A stretch of 12,535 nucleotides of DNA, from the NCBI GenBank assembly GCA_021648585.1, contig JAKISM010000059.1, positions 1-12,535 on the forward strand. Reading direction: 5' to 3'. A program made the position numbers and the translations under genes. The stretch comes from Devosiaceae bacterium. Its GTDB lineage: Bacteria; Pseudomonadota; Alphaproteobacteria; Rhizobiales; Devosiaceae. How positions within the stretch are numbered: position 1 is the stretch's first letter; the number at the start of each line of letters is the position of its first letter. The notes below the pieces were generated by a model. That model was not told where the DNA came from. It was given only the letters and a program-made list of their open reading frames with translations, and did not search any database. This document shows positions 1 through 6,376 of the stretch, piece by piece.

Positions 1-17
1 GTTAGTTAGGTTAGTAA

Positions 18-1532
18 ATGCGTCCCTTAACTAGAGATAGTTTTATAAAGTTATTTTTTGGCAACAAAGCCTCAATCCTAAAAAACAATATTTTAGGAAT
101 GAGGGTAAAGTTTATTGGTCTTTTTATTATCGCCACATTTAGCGGGTTTTTGCCATTGTTACTTTTGCTAAAAGTTGGAGTGAGTGACTTTAGCCCTATT
201 CTTGTTGCTTACTCACTTATTATTATTGCCATTTTGACAGTAATATTTTTGATTAGTAAAAAAGTAAAAAATAAATTTCAAAATAATAGACAAGATGACA
301 ATAGTGATATTTTGCTTGAAGCTATTGGTGATGGTTTTTTGCGCTATGATGATTTGGGGGAAATCTGTTTTATCTCTAAATCCACAAAGAAATTATTTAA
401 CTGTGAGAATTTTGAGTTAGTTGGCTCTGGACTATTTGAGCGCACTCATATTATGGATCGCCCTCTATATTTAACAAGCATCAAAAAGGCTCAATATAAT
501 AGAGAAAAAATTACTATTAATATTCGTATGCGAAAAGATGTTCCAAATTCAAATAAAGCTGTTGCCAATTATATATGGGTAAAAATAAAGTTCTCTCCAA
601 TTATTACTGAAAATAAAGACACTGGAGCTTGTGAATTAGTTGCCATGCTAAATGATATATCTGCGCAAAAACAACAAGAGGCGCACTTGGAAAGCGAAAT
701 AGAGGCAGCTCAAATCGCCCATAAAGAAAAAACTCATTTCTTAGCTATTATGGGGCATGAATTGCGCACTCCGCTAAATGCTATTGTTGGTTTTTCTGAT
801 ATGCTAGCTAATGGAATTGTCGGTAAATTAAAACCAAATCAGCAAGAATATGCTGAATTAATTTCTCAAAGCGGCAAGCATTTGGTAGATATTGTAAATT
901 CACTATTAGATATGGCAAAAATGGATGCAAGCAAATTTGAATTAAATATAGCTTTATTTAATCCAGAGGAACTAATCACTCATTCATTGAAAATTGTAAA
1001 TAGACTTGCCAATGAAAAAAACATCAAAATAGAAGTAAAACAATTAGCTCAACTCCCACAAATATTGGCTGACCAGCGAGCATGTTTGCAAATTATTATC
1101 AATCTACTTTCAAATGCTATTAAATTTTCAAGCTCTTCAAGCACTATTCATCTATCCATAAATAGACGTGGGCAAAATCTTGAAATAATTATCAAAGACA
1201 AAGGAATTGGAATGAGCGAAGAGCATATTGCAAGGTTTGGCGAACCATTTTTGCAAGCTGATAATTCTAAGAGCAGAAACTATGAGGGAACGGGTTTAGG
1301 AATTTATATAGTTAAAGGGTTTGTTGATCTACATCAGGGTAGCCTCAAGGTTAAGTCAAAAATTAATATAGGTACTAATGTGAGAATATTATTGCCAATA
1401 AAAGGTCCTAAATCTGCGCCACTAACAGATAGTAATATCATTGGAATAGATAGATTTGATATAAAGAAATCTGCAATAATAAATGATAGCCAGCAATTAT
1501 ATGCAAAGAATAATAGAAAGGTTGCCCTATGA
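18..1532 (+). CDS. Membrane sensor histidine kinase, PAS + HisKA + HATPase (DivJ/PleC-type)
   Basis: A 504-residue hybrid-less sensor kinase that should autophosphorylate and pass phosphate to a response regulator. Seen: two hydrophobic segments at about 30-52 and 59-81, a PAS-like region at about 94-218, a short coiled linker, then the H-box with phosphoacceptor His247 in GHELRTPLNAIVGFSDML, an N-box with Asn362 and Asn366 (NLLSNA), a G1 box DKGIGM at 394-399 and a G2 box GTGLG at 424-428, so every catalytic box is intact. The HELRTPLNAIxGFS signature is shared by the alphaproteobacterial DivJ/PleC/PdhS kinases that act on DivK; assigning it to DivK is inference. An AGG lies 7 bases before the ATG; a second ATG at codon 28 has AGGA too close to serve. 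It ends in an ATGA overlap with the next gene, so the two are probably coupled. Its promoter lies left of the window. Confidence 0.93.
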   Translation: MRPLTRDSFIKLFFGNKASILKNNILGMRVKFIGLFIIATFSGFLPLLLLLKVGVSDFSPILVAYSLIIIAILTVIFLISKKVKNKFQNNRQDDNSDILLEAIGDGFLRYDDLGEICFISKSTKKLFNCENFELVGSGLFERTHIMDRPLYLTSIKKAQYNREKITINIRMRKDVPNSNKAVANYIWVKIKFSPIITENKDTGACELVAMLNDISAQKQQEAHLESEIEAAQIAHKEKTHFLAIMGHELRTPLNAIVGFSDMLANGIVGKLKPNQQEYAELISQSGKHLVDIVNSLLDMAKMDASKFELNIALFNPEELITHSLKIVNRLANEKNIKIEVKQLAQLPQILADQRACLQIIINLLSNAIKFSSSSSTIHLSINRRGQNLEIIIKDKGIGMSEEHIARFGEPFLQADNSKSRNYEGTGLGIYIVKGFVDLHQGSLKVKSKINIGTNVRILLPIKGPKSAPLTDSNIIGIDRFDIKKSAIINDSQQLYAKNNRKVAL

Positions 1533-2455
1533 CATCGGCCACTAAATTAAACCTACCAGTAGCTATTGGCTATTTTATAAAAGACATATTCGTATCTTTT
1601 TTTGCTTTAACTATAAAAGCACCTCTTGCATTTGCAATTATTTCTACAATGTTTATTGGCAGTTCTTTTGCTCTAACTAATGCTCTTTTCATGCAAGTAA
1701 ATCCGCATCCTGCACCATTATTTACTGAGCCAGCTCTACCAGTAATTTCTCCAGTTAGTAATGTAATATTAAATGAGAAGGTAACACCTGCACCGCAAAA
1801 CACTTTATCTTTGCAAACCCAAATAATCCCTCCAGCACCAAAAATGTTAAGCTCTGTAGCTAAAATAAATTATTCAGATGTAATAGGACTACAAGAGAAA
1901 TTAAAATCCCTTGGATTTTTTAAGGAAAAAATTGATGGCTATTATGGCCCCAATACCGCAAATGCTATTCGTGCTTTTGAAAAATCAATAGGCAAAAAGT
2001 CTGTTGGAGCTTTAACACCTGAGCTGCTTTTATTAGTAAAAAATACTCATATTGATGGAGTTAGCTCAACTTCTCAAGGTGCTCCTATTAATCCAGTAAT
2101 CCTTGAAACAAGCATTCCAAATGTGCAACCTCAAAGAATACAAAATATTAACCCTCCTTCATCTAGCACTCAGGCTGTTCCTGATCCTCTATTAAAAATT
2201 GCAGGAAATGTATCAAGTAATGCCCATCAAATTAGCCATGCATCAGAGATAGTGATAGATACAAAGATGATTAAACAAATTCAGCTTGGACTAGCTAGTC
2301 TTGGATTTTTACAAGGCAAAATTGATGGTGAAATAGGTTCTAAAACCTCAAAAGCGATTAGAAATTTTGAGGTCTATTATAATTATAAGGTAAGCGGAGA
2401 GCCCAGTGCTGAATTGGTTGACTTGTTAATCAATGCTGGCGCTAAAGTAGAATAG
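1529..2455 (+). CDS. Membrane-anchored protein with two peptidoglycan-binding (PG_binding_1) domains
   Basis: A 308-residue protein likely tethered in the inner membrane with its bulk in the periplasm, binding cell-wall peptidoglycan. Seen: a hydrophobic N-terminal segment at about 30-55, then a Pro/Ser/Thr-rich linker, a first PG_binding_1-like repeat at about 116-170 (LQEKLKSLGFF, KIDGYYGPNTANAIRAFE) and a second at about 246-301 (IQLGLASLGFL, KIDGEIGSKTSKAIRNFE), separated by a second Pro-rich linker. The xIDGxxGxxTxxAIRxFE core is the family hallmark. No catalytic domain is visible, so it is a binder or scaffold, not an obvious hydrolase. Start ATG overlaps the kinase stop (ATGA) and AGAAAGG sits 7 bases upstream inside the kinase gene. 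Lying directly behind a sensor kinase it might couple wall state to signalling, which is inference from order only. Confidence 0.88.
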   Translation: MTSATKLNLPVAIGYFIKDIFVSFFALTIKAPLAFAIISTMFIGSSFALTNALFMQVNPHPAPLFTEPALPVISPVSNVILNEKVTPAPQNTLSLQTQIIPPAPKMLSSVAKINYSDVIGLQEKLKSLGFFKEKIDGYYGPNTANAIRAFEKSIGKKSVGALTPELLLLVKNTHIDGVSSTSQGAPINPVILETSIPNVQPQRIQNINPPSSSTQAVPDPLLKIAGNVSSNAHQISHASEIVIDTKMIKQIQLGLASLGFLQGKIDGEIGSKTSKAIRNFEVYYNYKVSGEPSAELVDLLINAGAKVE

Positions 2456-2459
2456 TATA

Positions 2460-2795
2460 GTGCTTCAATTACGTTCTGATATTTGGTGTGCCTCTTTTGT
2501 TCGTAGGCATAATGATTTGGGTAATTATTGTGTAGTTGCGCGTAAAGGCCACTTGGCCGCTGGGCAAGTATTTATTGAAGTTGATCATCTTAATTCGACT
2601 AATTCGCTCTATGCGCCAGCACCAATGTTAAAACGAAAAGATGATAATATAGGTTTAGTATTTGAGCTTTTGCTTGATAGGGTTGATGCAAAAGAAATCC
2701 ATAGGCGTATTGAAAGCGAATTAAACTTTGATCCTGATATTTGGGTCATAGCTCTTGAATTGCGCTCAAATGATATTGGTTTAGATATTGTTTGA
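2460..2795 (+). CDS. DUF1491 family protein
   Basis: A 111-residue soluble protein of unknown function that matches DUF1491 (PF07372), a family largely confined to Alphaproteobacteria. Seen: N-terminal LRSDIWCASFVRR at about 4-16, which corresponds to the family's RLxSDFWVSAxxRR opening, a central glycine and hydrophobic strand region (AAGQVFIEVD, 33-42), the YAPAP motif at 51-55 and a C-terminal FDPDIWVIALE at 90-100. It begins with GTG four bases after the stop of the peptidoglycan-binding gene, with no strong ribosome-binding site, so translation probably depends on coupling to the genes upstream. No membrane segment or signal peptide. It closes the operon; no terminator hairpin is visible in the 25 bases before the convergent DUF2336 gene. 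Confidence 0.85.
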   Translation: MLQLRSDIWCASFVRRHNDLGNYCVVARKGHLAAGQVFIEVDHLNSTNSLYAPAPMLKRKDDNIGLVFELLLDRVDAKEIHRRIESELNFDPDIWVIALELRSNDIGLDIV

Positions 2796-2820
2796 TTTAA
2801 CGCATAAAACTAATAAAACT

Positions 2821-3984
2821 CTAACTAGCTTTTCTTGCGCCAATTCTCTCAAGTGCTTTTATCGCTTGATGAATAGCATTATCTTGTTTAGCAACACTAT
2901 CCTGTTTAAGTGTTTGGGCAATATTATTATCTCTCTTGGCTGTCGTAAACCTAACAAATTCGGGCTTTGCTAAATCAAGTAAATTAGTTTCGTTACGCCA
3001 TGCGCTCATCATATACATCATTGAATTAGCACTTACATCTTGGAAAAGTTTGGCAAAAGCGGCAAGCACTTTTGAACGATCCCCCTCTATGCTTGTTGCA
3101 TGAATGAGAACTTTTAATCCGTCATAAGCGGTGCAACCAAAACCACGCAAAATTACAAAAAGCGCCGCACCGCTAACATCATGAGCAATTTGTGCGCATC
3201 TAGTTTCATCAAGTCCTGTGATTTGCAACAATAGATTGGCAACTTCGGGACGTCTATTATTAGAGAACAATTTCATAAGTGCTTGGGTGAGTTCTTCGTT
3301 AACGACTGATATTTGCTCGATAGTTTTTTTAATCGGCGCATTTGGAGTTTTTCGAGCAGAAAAAGCCTCTATAATTTTAATTCTATCAGCTTCAAAAAGA
3401 TCAAAGAAGACTGGTGCTAAAAGGGCTTTATCAAAATCTTCTCGCATAGCAAGTGAGCGTGCTACTTGAATATCCATTTGTGCTGAGCGAGTTAGCGCAT
3501 TTAGGTAAGGCCCTTCTGGCTTAATGCTTATATTGGCAGATAATGAGCGGTAAACCTTGCGAGAATTTGTTTGGAATAAGCTTGTTATTATTGGCCTTGT
3601 TAAGTCATTACGTTGAGCGATTGTAGCATTAATATCTATATCTTTTTTCTCAATTAGTATCTTTAATGACTGCTCAGAGATATTTTGAGTTGAAAGTAAA
3701 TAATCGCTTAGATTTTCACCAATATTTTTAATTATAAGCCCTTCCAATATGCTTGTAAGGTTTTCAGATTGCTTCAAAATAACAGCTGCTTGCTTTCGAA
3801 TTGATGGTGAGGCAATTTGAAAAAGACGAGCTGCAAGAACTTCAAATTGTTCAATTTCGCTTGGATCTGGCTCTTTGCGTTTTGAAAACGCATCGCAACT
3901 TGCTTTAAGCAATGTATCTATGCGATCTATGCCGCCAGTTTCAGCTAATCGCTGAAATGTCTCGTAAGGTTGGAACCCAATCAT
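2821..3984 (-). CDS. DUF2336 family protein
   Basis: A 387-residue, probably cytoplasmic, almost all-helical protein fitting DUF2336 (PF10098), an alphaproteobacterial family without an established role. Seen: no signal peptide or membrane segment; repeated amphipathic helices across about 20-330, with short repeating stretches such as DINATIAQRNDL and DIQVARSLAMREDF that look like HEAT-type repeats; a charged, Gln-rich tail at about 345-387. The ATG is preceded by AAAGAG with a 7-8 base spacer, which supports this start. It is convergent with the DUF1491 gene (25 bases between stops) and divergent from the small gene at 4170. Repeat scaffolds of this kind usually bind other proteins; a partner cannot be named from sequence. 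Confidence 0.82.
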   Translation of the reverse strand: MIGFQPYETFQRLAETGGIDRIDTLLKASCDAFSKRKEPDPSEIEQFEVLAARLFQIASPSIRKQAAVILKQSENLTSILEGLIIKNIGENLSDYLLSTQNISEQSLKILIEKKDIDINATIAQRNDLTRPIITSLFQTNSRKVYRSLSANISIKPEGPYLNALTRSAQMDIQVARSLAMREDFDKALLAPVFFDLFEADRIKIIEAFSARKTPNAPIKKTIEQISVVNEELTQALMKLFSNNRRPEVANLLLQITGLDETRCAQIAHDVSGAALFVILRGFGCTAYDGLKVLIHATSIEGDRSKVLAAFAKLFQDVSANSMMYMMSAWRNETNLLDLAKPEFVRFTTAKRDNNIAQTLKQDSVAKQDNAIHQAIKALERIGARKAS

Positions 3985-4053
3985 AAAAAATACTCTTTAA
4001 TATATAATTATTTACTGTTTAAGCAATATTTCCTGCAATTCGTTAGCAGACTA

Positions 4054-4061
4054 TTAACCAT
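4054..4061 (+). promoter_or_regulatory. CtrA-like half-site TTAACCAT
   Basis: The 8-base TTAACCAT matches a half-site form reported for the cell-cycle regulator CtrA in Caulobacter. A second TTAA lies 13 bases further on instead of the usual 7, so this is not a full TTAA-N7-TTAA box. In sequence this AT-rich it could be chance. Confidence 0.25.
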
Positions 4062-4076
4062 GAGCATTTCTTAATG

Positions 4077-4102
4077 AAAACATGATGCAAATCGTGTTTT
4101 TT
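4077..4102 (+). repeat. Ten-base inverted repeat with GCAA loop and T-run (operator or terminator-like hairpin)
   Basis: AAAACATGAT and ATCGTGTTTT flank a GCAA centre. All ten positions pair in RNA (one G-U) and the loop is a GNRA tetraloop, followed directly by TT, giving six T in all. Only three of the ten pairs involve G and C apart from the wobble, so it is weak as a terminator. No plus-strand gene ends just upstream, so an operator for the divergent genes or the end of a short untranslated RNA are alternatives. Confidence 0.45.
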
Positions 4103-4169
4103 AGCGAAATAACTATAAATGAAGCGATTTTCATGGTGATTGATAGCAATTTAACACTGGAAGAAGGCA

Positions 4170-4388
4170 ATGGGAAAGCTTATCCGAATCAGTAAGCAAA
4201 TAAATCGCTCGAAACAGAGCACAGAAAAATTTGATGCCGCTTCACTAGAAGAAGATGCTCAAATAATAATGTTTACTGGAATTCGATATGAACGCCATTT
4301 AGAAACAGATGAGAATGAAAATAATAATAATGCTAGTCTTTCTAAAAAAAGCTCTGCTCGTACAAAAAACAATTCTAAGCTAGGATAG
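4170..4388 (+). CDS. Small conserved alphaproteobacterial protein with FTGIRYER motif
   Basis: A 72-residue soluble protein whose function I do not know. Its core AQIIMFTGIRYERH at 30-43 resembles a motif I recall from short hypothetical proteins of rhizobia (AQxxFFTGVRYER), so it is very likely a real gene. The N-terminus is basic (KLIRISKQINRSKQ) and the tail after residue 45 is Asn/Ser/Lys-rich and probably disordered, rich in AAT codons. The start ATG follows GGAAGAAGG at only two bases, which is tight but purine-rich; the next in-frame ATG falls inside the motif and would destroy it. It is followed four bases after its stop by the lipoprotein gene, so the two form an operon. Confidence 0.75.
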   Translation: MGKLIRISKQINRSKQSTEKFDAASLEEDAQIIMFTGIRYERHLETDENENNNNASLSKKSSARTKNNSKLG

Positions 4389-4392
4389 TTTA

Positions 4393-5193
4393 GTGCGCTT
4401 AATCATTCTATTCATTATCATAAGTTTCTTATCTGCTTGCGCTAGGCCTGTTGGTGATTTTGGGCGAGCAGATGTTAATGTGTTAAATGATGAGATTTTG
4501 CCGAGCCTTGGCTCCATAAGGGCTATGGCTAACAAAGAGCCTGTTTCAAACTTTAATAAAACAGATGAAGAAAATGAGATGCACGATCGGGTGTGGCGTT
4601 TTTTAATTGCTCCACACGCTAAAGATTGGTTTTTTGACACTGTAATTGAATGGCAGAGAACTAGAATAGTTCCTTTGCAGAACGAAAGATTTGTTATTGA
4701 TCGTTATTATTATTTTCTTAGAAATCAAAAATTTTCATCTTCACGAGTAAGATATACCGCGCTATCTCGTGATATAGCTATTGACGTTAAAACTGTTTCT
4801 AGTGTTTTTGCTTCTATTTGCGCTGTTAGGGAAATTGATAGGCGAAGAAATATTGCGCTAAATTATATTGCTAGCGCAAATCAAATGGAAAGAAATGCTG
4901 TTAATGCAAGAAAAGTAGAAAATGAATTGTTTATAAGTTGGTTTATTAGCTCTTTGCGATATCGATATGATTCTTATTCTTTTGCATTAGATCGATTGTT
5001 GATTGAAGCTCCTCATGAGGAGGCACGCCAAGTTGACGCTAGATTAAGCGAGATGATTATTGATGTTGAGCGGGCTGAACGGCAAGATTTTTGTGCTTCA
5101 CAATTTAGAGATAATAGTGCTTTGAGCAAACCAAAAATTTCTTCACGGCTTCAAGGAGCTCCTTTTAGTCAAGAAATAATTCATAAAAAATAG
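4393..5193 (+). CDS. Conserved lipoprotein with ARPVGDFGRA start
   Basis: A 266-residue predicted lipoprotein. Seen: a short basic and hydrophobic signal peptide ending in the lipobox LSAC, with Cys16 as lipidation site, then RPVGDFGRADVNVLNDEILPSLG and an Arg/Glu-rich, mainly helical mature region, including HDRVWRFLIAPHAKDWFFD at about 64-82. That opening recalls a conserved but uncharacterised lipoprotein of rhizobia. Start is GTG with AGGA seven bases upstream, overlapping the end of the preceding gene. Residue 17 is Ala, not Asp, so outer-membrane sorting is more likely than inner-membrane retention if Escherichia rules apply. The mature protein is rich in Arg and Tyr with no recognised enzyme motif. 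The 3' end overlaps the T-run of a possible minus-strand terminator. Confidence 0.82.
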   Translation: MRLIILFIIISFLSACARPVGDFGRADVNVLNDEILPSLGSIRAMANKEPVSNFNKTDEENEMHDRVWRFLIAPHAKDWFFDTVIEWQRTRIVPLQNERFVIDRYYYFLRNQKFSSSRVRYTALSRDIAIDVKTVSSVFASICAVREIDRRRNIALNYIASANQMERNAVNARKVENELFISWFISSLRYRYDSYSFALDRLLIEAPHEEARQVDARLSEMIIDVERAERQDFCASQFRDNSALSKPKISSRLQGAPFSQEIIHKK

Positions 5194-5214
5194 CGATAAG
5201 AGATAGCTCTTGCT
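5185..5214 (-). terminator. Weak intrinsic terminator for the PBP-DUF1214-DUF1254 operon
   Basis: On the minus strand AGCAAGAG, loop CTAT, CTCTT, a three-base bulge and GCT form a hairpin, followed by ATTTTTT. It begins about 11 bases past the DUF1254 stop. The T-run is the Lys-Lys codons at the end of the convergent lipoprotein gene. The bulge and low GC make it weak. Confidence 0.45.
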
Positions 5215-5225
5215 AAGGGAGGTTC

Positions 5226-5801
5226 TTATTCATTTATTTCTATTGGTGCGCTATCATCGCTTAAGTAAGAACAATTTAATTTGCTAAGTACCTTACTATA
5301 GCGTTCCCACATTTGTGGATATGGTGGAGCGTAGCGCACTACCACAAAAACTTGGTTGCGTGGCGCTTCAACAATTATTAGCCCCTCCTGCATTCCTAAT
5401 TGTTGCTCAGCTAGTAGGCGAGTTTGCGCTGGGTTAAAAATCCCAAGCTCTAAATAATTATTTATGCTTGAGCTACCTGTTGTGCTAAAAATAGTAACGC
5501 CATTTTTATCAAATACTCCAACTGACCAAAAATCACTTGAAAGTTGCCCGCTCAATAATCCTGGCCCATTTGATAAATCATATCGACAAACAGCATATGC
5601 TAATTCGGGATCAACGCGTAAAATATTAGCCTCACCTGCTAGCGGGCGATTAAGAATAATTACTTCTCCAATCGGAGCGATTTTCGCAAAAATTCTCCAA
5701 GCATTTGTAGAAGGAAATAGGGGTAGTAATAGAACAATGCTTAGGTGAATTATCAGCCCGAATAAAACACCAGCAACTAGCGCAAGGAAAGTTCTGGTCA
5801 T
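5226..5801 (-). CDS. Membrane-anchored DUF1254 family protein
   Basis: A 191-residue protein fitting DUF1254 (PF06863) in the short form found in Alphaproteobacteria. Seen: a single N-terminal hydrophobic segment at about 5-29, then a periplasmic domain with DPELAYAVCRYDLSNGPG at about 64-81, FWSVGVFD at 91-98 and a strand-rich C-terminal half. Chosen start is the ATG at 5801: AAGGAG lies eight bases upstream and the ATG overlaps the DUF1214 stop as TAATG. The frame can be read back to a TTG at 5807, but that codon is only two bases from AAGGAG. Usual neighbour DUF1214 is directly upstream, as expected for a pair that is often fused in one polypeptide. Biochemical role unknown; no catalytic motif recognised. 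Confidence 0.85.
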   Translation of the reverse strand: MTRTFLALVAGVLFGLIIHLSIVLLLPLFPSTNAWRIFAKIAPIGEVIILNRPLAGEANILRVDPELAYAVCRYDLSNGPGLLSGQLSSDFWSVGVFDKNGVTIFSTTGSSSINNYLELGIFNPAQTRLLAEQQLGMQEGLIIVEAPRNQVFVVVRYAPPYPQMWERYSKVLSKLNCSYLSDDSAPIEINE

Positions 5802-6376
5802 TAACAACTCTCCTTAATAATGCTTGGCATCTGCTCAATATCCCCACCAAAACCTGCAAGAATAGGCGCATCATAAAAAGTTAACACAATTTCAAATAAA
5901 TCGTCTCCATAGATTTCCAACCAATTGCCGGTTCTATTTTTTGAGCCAATATAAATGGTGATAGTTCCATCATTATTTCTTGCAAGACGAGCGCTATGGA
6001 TATTTTGTTCTGCATTGTTTGGGGTGACTGAATTACCTTCAAAAGAGGTAGCTCTTAATGTCCAAAAAGCTGCAACAGGTGTATCTCCCTTTATTATATA
6101 ATTACAATTACGCATTAATATATCGCCATTTTCATCTCTTTGAGCAATAAATTGTATGCCCTCGCCACGTCCTAATTGCAGGTTACTTTCTAAAGCTAAA
6201 AAGGCTTTTGTGTAAGGATCAGGTTTTGGCGATCCTGCTTTTAACCAAGCAGACCAAGAGCCCCACTGATATGCACCGATAAATCGCCCATCATTGAGAG
6301 AATAATATGTAAGGCCTAATCCAACAATTAGAGCGCTTAGTAAAAATATTAAAAATTTAGGTGTGAAATCTCTCAT
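5801..6376 (-). CDS. Membrane-anchored DUF1214 family protein
   Basis: A 191-residue protein fitting DUF1214 (PF06742), partner of DUF1254. Seen: N-terminal hydrophobic segment at about 8-26 followed by a periplasmic domain; FWTLRA at 104-109 and the C-terminal GNWLEIYGDDLFEIVLTFYDAPI at about 150-172 correspond to the family's FWSxxxY and NWLPxxxxxFxLxLRxYxP signatures. It begins at an ATG overlapping the stop of the penicillin-binding protein gene (TAATG) and ends in an identical TAATG overlap with DUF1254, so all three are translationally coupled. The site before this start (GGTGAAGA) is weak, consistent with dependence on coupling. A wall-related role is inferred only from the operon. Confidence 0.85.
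   Translation of the reverse strand: MRDFTPKFLIFLLSALIVGLGLTYYSLNDGRFIGAYQWGSWSAWLKAGSPKPDPYTKAFLALESNLQLGRGEGIQFIAQRDENGDILMRNCNYIIKGDTPVAAFWTLRATSFEGNSVTPNNAEQNIHSARLARNNDGTITIYIGSKNRTGNWLEIYGDDLFEIVLTFYDAPILAGFGGDIEQMPSIIKESC

Larger units (their letters stand above)
3985..4169. promoter_or_regulatory. Divergent control region between DUF2336 gene and small-protein gene
   Basis: These 185 bases hold both 5' regions. On the minus strand TTGCTT and TATATT with a 16-base spacer, just upstream of the AAAGAG site, are a possible DUF2336 promoter. On the plus strand TATAAA near 4113 is a possible -10 for the small-protein operon but has no good -35. A TTAACCAT element and a long dyad (listed separately) sit between them. 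Promoter calls are by eye and weak. Confidence 0.4.

Noticed and set aside
2788..2973. Open frame on the plus strand after DUF1491
   Set aside because: Lies almost wholly antisense to the DUF2336 gene, begins inside the end of DUF1491, has no recognisable domain and no ribosome-binding site.
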